A DNA stretch of 64,000 nt. Source: Parabacteroides goldsteinii (GTDB taxonomy: Bacteria; Bacteroidota; Bacteroidia; Bacteroidales; Tannerellaceae). Within the stretch, counting starts at the first letter, position 1; every line of letters starts with the position of its first letter. A model generated the notes under the pieces. It was given only the letters and a program-made list of their open reading frames with translations. It ran no database searches and was not told where the DNA came from. Below are positions 55,401 through 64,000 of this stretch, piece after piece. Made by a program: the position numbers and the translations under genes. The stretch lies in contig NZ_JADNBB010000006.1 in NCBI RefSeq assembly GCF_015550595.1, forward strand, positions 121,877-185,876, in the 5' to 3' direction.

Positions 55401-56264
55401 CTATTTCGTAACCTCCCTCGGAGTAATTCCCATCTGCTGTTTAAAAACTCTCGAAAAATACTGAGGTGATTTAAAACCGCAGGTGAAACAAACCTCCTTG
55501 ATCGACATTTCTGTATTACGCAACAATTCGATCGCCTTATTGATCCGTATCTGATTCAGATAATCCAATGGAGACAAATTGAGATACTGAGCAAACAGTT
55601 TACGCAAGTAGCGCTCCCCTATTCCGGTCTGCCCGGCCACATCGCTGATCGTCACTTCCGACTGATAATTCATACGAATATAAGAAATTGCCTTTTTCAG
55701 CGATTCGTTTGTACATATCGGCAGATAGGATTCATCCATATAGCGGTAGATTAGAATAAGCAGTTCCGCATAATACATTACCACCAGATATTGATAGTAT
55801 TTATTTTTCAGATTCATCTCGTTGACGATACGCTGAACGGCCCGCATGATACGAACATTGTTTACGATCTTGATCAGGCGGTTTTCCTCCGAGAAGATAG
55901 TAACGGGAGTCAACTCGCCTGTCTCATCCTGTGCATGCGGATTGAAACGGGAGAATATTTCCGGCAGAAATTCCAATTGCATCAGTGTAGTGCCTTCCGA
56001 ACCGGCTTCGAAGGTATGCTCCACATTCGAGCAGACGATCATCATCTCGTTCTCATTGAAGCTGATACTTTCGTTTTCGAGGTGCAGAATACAATTACCC
56101 TTCTTCACATAGTTGATCTCGATACGCAAATGCTGGTGTGGTCCGAATGTTTCAAACGGCTGAAAAGAGACAAAGCGAAATACATCCGCCAGCCGTTTAT
56201 GTTTCAGGTTGTCCGTTATCCCTTCCAGGAGTCCCCAGAGGGATTGTTCTGTTGTATTACTCAT
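55401..56264 (-). CDS. AraC-family transcriptional regulator with cupin-like sensor domain
   Basis: 287 residues. The N-terminal cupin (FGPHQHLRIEINYVKKGNCIL, ENEMMIVCSNVEHTF) binds a small ligand. The C-terminal AraC domain has two helix-turn-helix parts, TISDVAGQTGIGERYLRKLF and EVCFTCGFKSPQYFSRVFKQ. Likely sugar-responsive activator of the operon downstream on the same strand (inference). It is preceded by its own promoter box. Confidence 0.9.
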   Translation of the reverse strand: MSNTTEQSLWGLLEGITDNLKHKRLADVFRFVSFQPFETFGPHQHLRIEINYVKKGNCILHLENESISFNENEMMIVCSNVEHTFEAGSEGTTLMQLEFLPEIFSRFNPHAQDETGELTPVTIFSEENRLIKIVNNVRIMRAVQRIVNEMNLKNKYYQYLVVMYYAELLILIYRYMDESYLPICTNESLKKAISYIRMNYQSEVTISDVAGQTGIGERYLRKLFAQYLNLSPLDYLNQIRINKAIELLRNTEMSIKEVCFTCGFKSPQYFSRVFKQQMGITPREVTK

Positions 56265-56292
56265 AGTATTCTCTTTTTCTACATGTATGGAA

Positions 56293-56300
56293 CAAAGATA
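56293..56300 (-). promoter_or_regulatory. -7 promoter box for the AraC-family gene
   Basis: TATCTTTG on the minus strand, about 29 bp upstream of the ATG at 56264. Confidence 0.5.
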
Positions 56301-56342
56301 TGGAAAAAGAGAGAGCCGATTTTTACACTTTCAAGAAAAAAG

Positions 56343-56371
56343 AAGGGCCGAAATGGTATCATTCGGCCCTT
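56343..56371 (-). terminator. Intrinsic terminator after the DUF6067-like gene
   Basis: AAGGGCCGAA and TTCGGCCCTT arms with a 9-base loop, followed on the minus strand by a T-run. Confidence 0.75.
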
Positions 56372-56407
56372 TAACTTATACAAAACGGTATTACCTAATT
56401 TACTCTT

Positions 56408-59095
56408 TTATTTTTCCAGTAAAATGATCATGCCGCCCCGTCCCATAATCTCACACTGGGTCAGGGAAGACATCTTACCTTCCCATTGTGTGTTTCTGAT
56501 TTCCGGCAAAAGATAGGAAGACGGCTTAAAGCCCAGTAACTGTTCGTCCAGGGAAATCTTTGCCGTTTGGGGAAGATCAGTCCAGTTAGCCAGTACGACA
56601 AGCGCTTTATCTCCGTTGATGTAAACGGTAGCCGGAATATTCGCATTATCCGTTTTTACCGGACAACGTTCGTCCCAATAGCCTCTCATCACGGCATCCT
56701 TCATACCGAAATCATCCCAAAGATGCCAGAGCGGAACAGGATTCCCGCTCCACGGCAGGCGGGGAAGCATACCGTAGATCATTCCACGGAACACATTCCG
56801 GGCATCTAACGTTTCACTCATCAATCCGAAAGGAATACCGGACATTTCCACCAGCCAGAAATCCAATGTATTATTTGCAGGGAAGCCTTCACCGATCCAG
56901 GTACGGTCTACGTAAGGCAGCAACTCCAGATAAAGATGCAGCGAATTGGCATAGCCGGCCCACTGGTTCATGTGATTCCAGGAATGGATATCGATCAGGC
57001 GGCGTTTGCCGTCGGCATCCATTACACGGCGGGCACGTTGCAGCGTTTGATGATCCAAAGCACTGTCGTCGATATAGACACCATCCAGTCCCAGGTTCTT
57101 TATCATCCAGTCCAGGCCTGCCAGATAGTAATTGTTCCAACGGGAATCAGGGGTTGTTATGACCGAGATATCCATATCGCCAGCATATTTGCCTTCTTTA
57201 AAAGCGTTATACCAGGCCGGGATGAAATGAGTCGTCAGGTTTTTGTTCAACCATTCGTGAGGGCCATTGCGATGGATCAATGTACGGGCATCCTTTCCGG
57301 GACCGTCATGGATCACTTCACTGCCCAGGCTACGCAACGCCCATAACTCAGGTATCTTCACCGTCAACTCACGGGTCGTATAATAAAGCCGGACATCCAA
57401 ATCCTTACTGTGTGCATCCGAGATAAAACGCTTCAGATCCGGAACGGCTTCATCATAATACGGGTAGTTAATGAACGGATAAATATCTTTCTTATGATGT
57501 ACATTGATCATGTTGGCTCCCGCTTCCAAAGCGGCAGGGATATAACCGGCACTCACGTCGCTGTTGGAATGGAAGAAACGCTTCTCGGCGAGTTCCGGCA
57601 GGTTAAGCGGTTTCACCGGAGTAACCAGCATATTGAAATTATAATGAAGGACATCGCCTTTCTTCATATCGCGTTCACCGCTGTAGGCTGTCATCAGAAC
57701 TGTACCATCTTTGCCGGGCAGAATGTCGATACCGCCTTTATTCGCATTTCCCCACGAAGCTGGCAGGTTCAATTTACCTAATCCATAATAAATATTTACC
57801 AAAGGACGGTTATAGTTTTCATCTTTAAAGCAGAAGTTCAGACCAGCATTTATATTTCCCATCCAGATCTTATCCTGATGTTTCTCCACGTTCCATTGCC
57901 AGTTGATCACCGAATCCGGACGCAAACCGCCTTTATGGCCTAAGCCCATCATATATTTGGCGGCATAAGCAGTGTAAGGCACTTCCAGACGGATATCCTT
58001 CACCTTTACGTCTCCCAGGGATTTTACCTGTATCCGATAATCGACCAGCCCATCAAAGCCGAAACTTCCGGAACACTGTACTTCGAAATGACGGCTCTTA
58101 CGGCCGGCCGTCCAATTTACCAATGCATTATTCCGTCCGGTGATTCGCAGCGAACCACTCTTCAATACTTCTTCGCCATTCTCCGTTTCGATCACGAACC
58201 GCATTTCACTGGCCAAAACAGGGTTATTGCTCTGGTCGTTCAATTGGTTGCCCTGATCATAATGGGTAGAAAGGGATTGAGGCAACCCTTCTTTCGACAA
58301 CTCCATCGTCCCACCCAGCCAAGAGATCGTTTGCTTCCGTAATTGAACCGGAATATACGGAGCCGTGGGCTCATCGGCATTTCCGATGGAAGAATCCAGC
58401 CAGCGAAGGCGGGTTTTACGCCAACCTTCATTATCTCCGTGGTTTGCAATGGGAGAACCTTGCACGGTCAATTCGCAGGCGATCTCTACCGGTTTGGCAT
58501 TGGCAGCTTTGACTGTAACCGTCCCTTTATAAACACCGCTTGCCGTCACAGGCACATCGGAACCGATCCATAACGCCTGCACATTTCCTTTAGGAACATT
58601 TACCGTCTTTTTAAAAGTCCTACCGTTCGTATCGGTTCCTCCCAGGTTAAAGCAACGGAAAGCGGAAGCCGGTATCTTATTCCCTTTTTCATTCTTCCAG
58701 TCAGAAAAGGTGACGGACAGGTTCGACATGTCCTTATACGGAGCAAAGATTCCTACCTGCCAGGTATAGAACTCGCCCGGAAGACAATCACCCCTGAATT
58801 TTGTCCGTGAATCGGCCGTCCGCTCCACCCAGCGCAAAGGTATCGCATCCGTCATACGGATATCGTGCTCCCGGTCTTCCGTAAAACAAAAATAACCGGC
58901 TACCGGATTTTCCTGTATCAACTTCTTCACTGCATCCGGTGAGGCTACAAGGCGCATTTCCGAGTCTTGCTCGTTTACCGTCCCCTGTCTTTTCAAATCG
59001 TCGAAAGCATTCGTTACATCATCCTGCGCCTGCATAACACAAGGCAGGGTCAGAAGCGAATATACCATCAGGTACTTAATTTGTTTTCTCAACAT
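56408..59095 (-). CDS. DUF6067-like glycoside hydrolase domain protein
   Basis: 895 residues with a signal peptide (LTLPCVMQAQ). An N-terminal sandwich domain (FYTWQVGIFAPYKDMSNL) precedes RLRWLDSSIGNADEPTAPY, which is typical of DUF6067 proteins. The barrel includes LGLDGVYIDDSALDHQ with acidic candidates. Substrate unknown; a role in host or mucin glycan breakdown is inferred from the GH89 next door, which it overlaps by 20 bp. The ATG at 59095 lies within the GH89 coding end. Confidence 0.7.
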   Translation of the reverse strand: MLRKQIKYLMVYSLLTLPCVMQAQDDVTNAFDDLKRQGTVNEQDSEMRLVASPDAVKKLIQENPVAGYFCFTEDREHDIRMTDAIPLRWVERTADSRTKFRGDCLPGEFYTWQVGIFAPYKDMSNLSVTFSDWKNEKGNKIPASAFRCFNLGGTDTNGRTFKKTVNVPKGNVQALWIGSDVPVTASGVYKGTVTVKAANAKPVEIACELTVQGSPIANHGDNEGWRKTRLRWLDSSIGNADEPTAPYIPVQLRKQTISWLGGTMELSKEGLPQSLSTHYDQGNQLNDQSNNPVLASEMRFVIETENGEEVLKSGSLRITGRNNALVNWTAGRKSRHFEVQCSGSFGFDGLVDYRIQVKSLGDVKVKDIRLEVPYTAYAAKYMMGLGHKGGLRPDSVINWQWNVEKHQDKIWMGNINAGLNFCFKDENYNRPLVNIYYGLGKLNLPASWGNANKGGIDILPGKDGTVLMTAYSGERDMKKGDVLHYNFNMLVTPVKPLNLPELAEKRFFHSNSDVSAGYIPAALEAGANMINVHHKKDIYPFINYPYYDEAVPDLKRFISDAHSKDLDVRLYYTTRELTVKIPELWALRSLGSEVIHDGPGKDARTLIHRNGPHEWLNKNLTTHFIPAWYNAFKEGKYAGDMDISVITTPDSRWNNYYLAGLDWMIKNLGLDGVYIDDSALDHQTLQRARRVMDADGKRRLIDIHSWNHMNQWAGYANSLHLYLELLPYVDRTWIGEGFPANNTLDFWLVEMSGIPFGLMSETLDARNVFRGMIYGMLPRLPWSGNPVPLWHLWDDFGMKDAVMRGYWDERCPVKTDNANIPATVYINGDKALVVLANWTDLPQTAKISLDEQLLGFKPSSYLLPEIRNTQWEGKMSSLTQCEIMGRGGMIILLEK

Positions 59096-61298
59096 TGTAG
59101 TATTCTTTTGCTAATTGTTTGTATTTGTCTAACATCTGACGGGCAATAACGACTTCGTCTCCTTCCGTTATCGGAGTACGGGCTTTACCCGAACGATTGA
59201 CGAAAGCCAATTCCCAGTCAGCCAACGAATCATAAAACTCATTCGCACGGAAAGCCTGGCGACCTAAATCCATCTTTGCATCTTCCTCCCTATAAGTCGT
59301 TCCATTATCAAGATGTCCCTGCAACATATCATAGAACTGTTTCCAGCGTTGCAGATAATACCCCTCGATCAAACCGGTCCATTCGCGCCATGAATAATCG
59401 AACTGACGAACATCGACCTGTCCCCCCCAGATAGTCACCAGTGAAGAGGCATTCTTTTCAAACAAATTTTGTTCTTCATCAGTTGTTCCCCAAGCACGGG
59501 CATCCGTCAACCACTGGTCAAAGTTAAACTCTGTACGCGTACGAAGCAAGATATCTACATCTTTTAATAACTCAAGGAAGCGTCTGGAGTGTAATGCAAA
59601 CGCCTCTTTATCCTTTTTCCTGAATGCTTCGGCTGCTTTTTTATGTATTTCCTGCCCCAGGTTAGACATGACCTGACGCTGTACATCTACAATATCGAAA
59701 CGATAAGGTTTGGAACCTTTCAATTGTTCCGCATCCTGCAATAGACAGGCTTCGGCCTCTATCAACGATTGCGGATCGTAAGGAATATTAAAACCTGCAT
59801 TCGGTCCCGACTTTTTCACATCCACAGCAGGACGGGCACAGATGATCGAACTGGACTCGACCCCGTTCGTCCCGGCGCAATAAGGGCCTGCCAATAATAA
59901 TTCCCAGGCTTTGCAGGCAGCATCCGAAAAAGCTCCATAGCGACGTTCCGCATATTTACCCAGCCATTCTTTCAGCTTCACCGAATCTTGATGAACCGGC
60001 ATTTCAAAGGCCAATTCATAAAACACCGGATTCTGTCCGATCGACTCCATGAACAAACCGGATCCCACCACATTCGGCGTTTCCTGCTTTGCTTTCATAA
60101 ACTGATTGGATGATACCAGCGGCAGATCTCCGTGAAGATTGACACGTCCGCCGAAGTTATGGAGGTTACCAGCTACAAAATCATGGCCACAGAAATGATC
60201 ATCTCCCCCTAACGCTCCGTTCAGGCTCAATACAAGCAGGTCATGTTTCGGTACGACGGAAGCAATATCTTTACGGAAGCTCCAGGCCTGCATCACCCAC
60301 AGCGCATTCGGGTCGAAAGCCTTCATCAATTGATGGATAGAAGAACCTACGGCATTCAGATATTCGGGAGTATCCACAGGCGGTTGGCTTTCATGAAAAG
60401 GATCAGCCGCATAGAGCCCGTAAGTCCCATATAATTTCTGTTCTTCTTCCAGAAAGGCTTTTCCCAGTTCCGTAAACAGCGGGTCGAGTGGGTCTAACTG
60501 GCAGATACCTTCAAAGCCGTACCAATCAGGTTGTTTTTGTATTTTTGCCTCTGGAAACTTCTCCATCATCTTACGAGGTACAGCACCGGAAAAACCTTGC
60601 TGCACCGGTGTCATTCCCAATTCCAACTGACGATTTACCACTTGTTTACCCAAAGCAATATGCGAATCGATCCATGATTTTGGCAGCGGTCCGCCAAAGC
60701 TCTCGATATTAGGCATCCACTGCCAGGCAAAATGGGCAGGATCGACCAGATAAGAACGTGCTTCCTCATCCGTAAAACCAAAACGAAGCAGTGTATTATA
60801 CCAAACGCCTTCCAGGCCGACAACCGACAAAGGCGTATTGATCGAGTTCATAGCCATATAATCGATCTCCCGCTGCCAGCGCTGCCAATCCCACCAGGCA
60901 CCGGTATAGCTCAACGTACAATAATTAAAATAGACACGATACTTTCCATTAATAATCCGATGTGTTGTCTCTGTCGGAACAGGCAATGTTTCCGGTAAAC
61001 TTAACTGATCGCCGAACCAGGAGACATGGGCCTTGCAGTGATATTTCAGGTATTGGTTATAGGCGGTTGCCAACGATACGGTATTGTTACCGCGCAACAC
61101 CACTTTGCCATTCTCTCCGGCCACTTCATAGACATCATTTCCGTTCTCCGGCTCGATCAGTTCCAGACAAAACTGTTTACCATACCCAGGACTGATACGT
61201 TCGATCAGGTCGTAAGCCGCCTGTATCTGCGGATCTTTCTGACAGGATATGAAAGATAAAAAACAAAAAAGCAAGAATACTTTACTTAGAATTTTCAT
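59076..61298 (-). CDS. GH89-family alpha-N-acetylglucosaminidase lipoprotein
   Basis: 740 residues. Lipobox FISC near Cys19. NAGLU-type marks include YRVYFNYCTLSYTGAWWDWQ split across the fold, REIDYMAMNSINTPL, QGFSGAVP and LYAADPFHESQPP, where the acidic pair is near the catalytic site. GH89 removes alpha-linked GlcNAc, found on gastric mucin O-glycans and heparan. It is the first gene of a two-gene transcript with the DUF6067-like gene. I see no TAnnTTTG box upstream. Confidence 0.9.
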   Translation of the reverse strand: MKILSKVFLLFCFLSFISCQKDPQIQAAYDLIERISPGYGKQFCLELIEPENGNDVYEVAGENGKVVLRGNNTVSLATAYNQYLKYHCKAHVSWFGDQLSLPETLPVPTETTHRIINGKYRVYFNYCTLSYTGAWWDWQRWQREIDYMAMNSINTPLSVVGLEGVWYNTLLRFGFTDEEARSYLVDPAHFAWQWMPNIESFGGPLPKSWIDSHIALGKQVVNRQLELGMTPVQQGFSGAVPRKMMEKFPEAKIQKQPDWYGFEGICQLDPLDPLFTELGKAFLEEEQKLYGTYGLYAADPFHESQPPVDTPEYLNAVGSSIHQLMKAFDPNALWVMQAWSFRKDIASVVPKHDLLVLSLNGALGGDDHFCGHDFVAGNLHNFGGRVNLHGDLPLVSSNQFMKAKQETPNVVGSGLFMESIGQNPVFYELAFEMPVHQDSVKLKEWLGKYAERRYGAFSDAACKAWELLLAGPYCAGTNGVESSSIICARPAVDVKKSGPNAGFNIPYDPQSLIEAEACLLQDAEQLKGSKPYRFDIVDVQRQVMSNLGQEIHKKAAEAFRKKDKEAFALHSRRFLELLKDVDILLRTRTEFNFDQWLTDARAWGTTDEEQNLFEKNASSLVTIWGGQVDVRQFDYSWREWTGLIEGYYLQRWKQFYDMLQGHLDNGTTYREEDAKMDLGRQAFRANEFYDSLADWELAFVNRSGKARTPITEGDEVVIARQMLDKYKQLAKEYYNVEKTN

Positions 61299-61590
61299 GG
61301 TATAAAACTTTAAATTATTTCTTACTAGACGAAATAAAGCCAGTTTACCCTATGAATTCAGACAAATAAACTTACCTAGTTAAGGTCGACCAGTTTGTCG
61401 GGAGGGGTATCTCCCCACCATACAATTTCCTTGCCTCGGCAAAATAACAAACGTCGAATAACAACAAATGAAGTTACCCTATCTGCCGGGGAGCTGGATT
61501 CCTCATTAAATCAAGCGTACAACATGGCATTTTAATATAAGACATAAAAAAAATGAATTTAGATATTTCATATCTATCTGTAAAGAAACA
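61299..61590. other. Gene-free stretch upstream of the GH89 gene
   Basis: No open frame with support, RNA gene or clear promoter box is visible. A short GGGG-type inverted repeat near 61415 (GGAGGGGTATCTCCCC) is the only structure noted. Confidence 0.4.
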
Positions 61591-61628
61591 AAAACAAGGG
61601 GCTTTTGAATTCAAAAGCCCCTTGTTTT
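61591..61628. terminator. Perfect 38-bp palindromic terminator
   Basis: Two 19-base arms read AAAACAAGGGGCTTTTGAA and its complement. It has a T-run at both ends and ends transcription of the GH2 gene at 61688. Confidence 0.8.
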
Positions 61629-61633
61629 ATCAT

Positions 61634-61660
61634 CAAAAGTCCTGTCTTAACATTTCAAAA
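61634..61660. repeat. Second copy of a terminator-linked sequence
   Basis: CAAAAGTCCTGTCTTAACAT followed by TTCAAAA matches 36871-36896 with one change and one insertion at most by eye. Both copies lie just past the last gene of a glycan operon on the minus strand. Confidence 0.5.
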
Positions 61661-61687
61661 GACCTGACCTTTAAAATGCTCCTGTCT

Positions 61688-64000
61688 TTATCTTCCGGAA
61701 TGAAAAGAAATCCGGATCTTACCTTCTACCTTGTCCCCTTTCCGCAAAGGCCTGTATTCTTTCTCAGCATGAGGGATCAGGAAGTTTTCCTTGCCTGCAT
61801 TATTGTAGCCGGCTACCAATAAACGGATGGCCTCTCCGTCTATCCATGAACGGGTATGCTGTGAACCGTCGGAAATGACCGTAAGTGTTTCTCCTTCCTG
61901 ATTCTTCAGGTTTACGGAGTAGACATTCTCTTTTGTCGAACGGAAGAGGTTAGAACCTGCAGCCGTCTGATCGAGCGACCATGACACCGAAGGCGATTTT
62001 GAAGGACCGGCAAGACCGGACAAGGGCAAAGAAGCATTGAAGGCTTCCGCTTTTCCTTCCAAAGCACCGATATGGTCTTCGGGGTAAACACTCCAATATC
62101 CTTTACGTTTCCAATCCAGGCGGGTAAAGGAAGACGGCAAAGTAAAGACCAATCCGGTCTGTCTCGGTGAAACTTCCCGGAGCATCGTAAAATCGTAAAT
62201 GAAATCAACTTCTCCGTTATTATGGAAACGATATTCAAACGAACCTTCAGCCTCCTTATATGCTCCGGTTACTCTGACACTGATCTCCTTTTCCCCCGAT
62301 GTGCAGGAGACGGACTGTGCCACCCAGTTTTCACAAAGCGGGTTAAACGGAGTGAACTTCTGGTCTTTTCCTGTCATCTGAATACCTTCACCTTCACCGT
62401 TCAGGGGTAATACCATTAATGACGGTGACTGTTGCAATAGGACTTTTCCATTACGATCAGCAGATAACAAGCCGTTACGTTTATCAATCGTGAAATGTCC
62501 GGCTAAGGATTCCACCTCGATCCGGTCCGTTTTTTCCCGGCAGGAAAGTTTTCCCGTCAGACGTTGCATCGGCTGTTCGCATTCCGGCAGGATGCGGAAG
62601 TTATATCGATCGATAACAAATCCACGTACACCGGTTACTGTCAACTCCATTGTTTCTGCCTGACGCAAAGACTCCGGCAGTTTCACTTCCAGTTCGCCTT
62701 CCGAACGGGGAGCAACAACAGCTGTAATCTTACCGGTTTTACCTCCTGCTTTCCATTCAATCGTACATTCGGACAGATTACTGAAATTATGGCGGTTCTC
62801 TACATGGAAACGAACAAGTCCGTCTTCTGTCATATTCCCTTTCAACGCTATTTTTACGGGACTGTAAGCCTTCTTCATGCTCCAGTACTCCGGTTTTTCG
62901 CGACGCCAGCCATCAACCGGGCCCCAGGTTCCGTAACCGACGGCACGTTCGCCCGGCAAAAAGAAAGTATCGTCGATACCTGCCCAGATAGCTCCTCCCA
63001 GAACGCCCTGGCTATGATACATATCGTTCCACATCTTATCCAATAAAGGTCCCCACATGGTTCGCAGTCCCGGATCGGCAGCCAGCTCCAGGCGGTTGTA
63101 AGCATTCAGGTGGCAGAACTCATCGAAGGTGACGGGACGTTTGCTGTTGCGATATTTATCCGGCCCGGTTGGTCCCGGATAGTGATGATTGGTTACTTCC
63201 AGTTCACCGTTATCCGCATCCGGTCCCCATTGGCTGAAGATACGGGGACGGGTCGGATCTATTTGTTTGACTATTCCCGATGCTTTTTTGAAATATTCAT
63301 CATATTTCAATGATTCGTTACCCATTGACCACATAATGACGGAAGGATGGCTACGGTTCAGGTTTACCATTTCGACATGCTGATTAACCAATACGGCATC
63401 GTGCATTTCCTCCGGCACATTCGTGTTATGTGCCCAACAAAAAGGAGCTTCTACTTCAACCAGCATACCCAGTTCATCGCATGCTTCCAGCAAGGCCTCA
63501 TCGGGCGGATAATGGGAAGTACGAAAATAATTCACATTTCCGCGACGGAACAACTCCACATCCTTACGCCACATATCATCGTTCACAGAACGCCCGCGCA
63601 ACGGCATAACCTCATGATGGCATACACCGCGAAGTTTTACCGGCATGTTGTTAATAAACATCTGGTTACCGCGCACTTCCACCTGGCGGAAACCGACACG
63701 GCGGGTAGTTTCATGCAATACCTCTTTTCCGTCCTTTAACCGGCAGGTAAAAGTATACAGATAAGGATGTTCGGAATCCCATTTATGGGGATCGGTAATA
63801 TCAAATGACAGTTGCACCTTTTCTGTATTTCCGGCTGTCATCGCACCGACAGGGACTGTATTTCGTTTCAATGGAATATCTTTTCCACTAGCATCCTTCA
63901 AAGTAAAAGAAAGAGACAAGCCTTTAGCCATAGCTGGAGATTCATTCATTATCTCTACCTCTGTCTTTAAAGTTGCATCCGTATAGGTCGAATCAAATGA
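61688..64000 (-). CDS. GH2-family beta-glycosidase, N-terminus beyond window
   Basis: Only the 3' part is present. The open frame continues through the Met at 63949 to the right edge (residues SFDSTYTDATLKTEVEI precede it), so that Met is internal. Visible parts are an immunoglobulin-like domain, the barrel with RTSHYPPDEALLEACDELG, the acid/base in MWSMGNESL, the nucleophile in VTFDEFCHL, and a C-terminal beta-galactosidase-type domain. At least 770 residues. It resembles the GH2 at 47915 in layout. Beta-galactosidase activity is likely but not proven. Confidence 0.85.
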   Translation of the reverse strand, partial: SFDSTYTDATLKTEVEIMNESPAMAKGLSLSFTLKDASGKDIPLKRNTVPVGAMTAGNTEKVQLSFDITDPHKWDSEHPYLYTFTCRLKDGKEVLHETTRRVGFRQVEVRGNQMFINNMPVKLRGVCHHEVMPLRGRSVNDDMWRKDVELFRRGNVNYFRTSHYPPDEALLEACDELGMLVEVEAPFCWAHNTNVPEEMHDAVLVNQHVEMVNLNRSHPSVIMWSMGNESLKYDEYFKKASGIVKQIDPTRPRIFSQWGPDADNGELEVTNHHYPGPTGPDKYRNSKRPVTFDEFCHLNAYNRLELAADPGLRTMWGPLLDKMWNDMYHSQGVLGGAIWAGIDDTFFLPGERAVGYGTWGPVDGWRREKPEYWSMKKAYSPVKIALKGNMTEDGLVRFHVENRHNFSNLSECTIEWKAGGKTGKITAVVAPRSEGELEVKLPESLRQAETMELTVTGVRGFVIDRYNFRILPECEQPMQRLTGKLSCREKTDRIEVESLAGHFTIDKRNGLLSADRNGKVLLQQSPSLMVLPLNGEGEGIQMTGKDQKFTPFNPLCENWVAQSVSCTSGEKEISVRVTGAYKEAEGSFEYRFHNNGEVDFIYDFTMLREVSPRQTGLVFTLPSSFTRLDWKRKGYWSVYPEDHIGALEGKAEAFNASLPLSGLAGPSKSPSVSWSLDQTAAGSNLFRSTKENVYSVNLKNQEGETLTVISDGSQHTRSWIDGEAIRLLVAGYNNAGKENFLIPHAEKEYRPLRKGDKVEGKIRISFHSGR

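Noticed and set aside
63947-63949. Start codon of the right-most GH2 gene
   Set aside because: The open frame continues unbroken to the window edge, and a GH2 protein needs its N-terminal sugar-binding domain.

Overview
The window comes from a gut-type Bacteroidales genome, most likely Parabacteroides or a close relative (genus is an inference). The evidence is a SusC/SusD pair with an ECF sigma/FecR switch, an UpxY-family antiterminator, many GH92 mannosidases, lipoprotein fimbrillins of the type V pilus kind, and repeated matches to the Bacteroidales -7 promoter box TAnnTTTG. Almost everything is on the minus strand; only 17521-21532 is on the plus strand.

Region 1 (1-17491) is a pilus locus read right to left: UpxY-like antiterminator, tyrosine recombinase, a 370-bp promoter segment bounded by 22-bp perfect inverted repeats, a DUF3575 protein, a DUF5119 lipoprotein, seven fimbrillin-family lipoproteins, a YhcG-type nuclease gene bracketed by inverted repeats, and a 1075-residue adhesin made of a fimbrillin-like N-terminus, about six BACON-like repeats and a DUF1566-type C-terminal domain. 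The only good promoter in the invertible segment points away from the pilus operon, so the sequenced state looks OFF. Downstream of the adhesin lie two complete and one cut-off 337-bp cassettes. Each carries a gapless 129-bp copy of the adhesin's 3' end in which Asn codons (AAC/AAT) stand where the adhesin has Tyr, Gly, Phe, Thr, Ser or Trp. This adenine-biased difference is the signature of a diversity-generating retroelement (DGR). No reverse transcriptase is in the window; it would be expected left of base 1.

Region 2 (17521-21532) holds an exported Gfo/Idh/MocA oxidoreductase and a hybrid sensor histidine kinase.

Region 3 (21616-36676) is a polysaccharide utilisation locus: ECF sigma factor, FecR anti-sigma, SusC with an STN domain, SusD, DUF3823 lipoprotein, an unassigned lipoprotein with barrel-like features, and two GH92 enzymes. 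A plus-strand promoter box and an intrinsic terminator at the susC 5' end suggest a small antisense RNA.

Region 4 (36851-50893) is a mannose module: GH38, MFS transporter, GH92, ROK kinase, mannose-6-phosphate isomerase, a six-hairpin glycosidase-like lipoprotein and a GH2. Together these could release, import, phosphorylate and isomerise mannose from N-glycans or mannan.

Region 5 (50913-64000) has a sodium/solute symporter, an SDR dehydrogenase, an enolase-superfamily sugar-acid dehydratase, an RraA-type aldolase, an AraC regulator, a DUF6067-like glycosidase, a GH89 alpha-N-acetylglucosaminidase and a GH2 cut by the right edge. Four palindromes with an exact 22-bp period lie upstream of the symporter.
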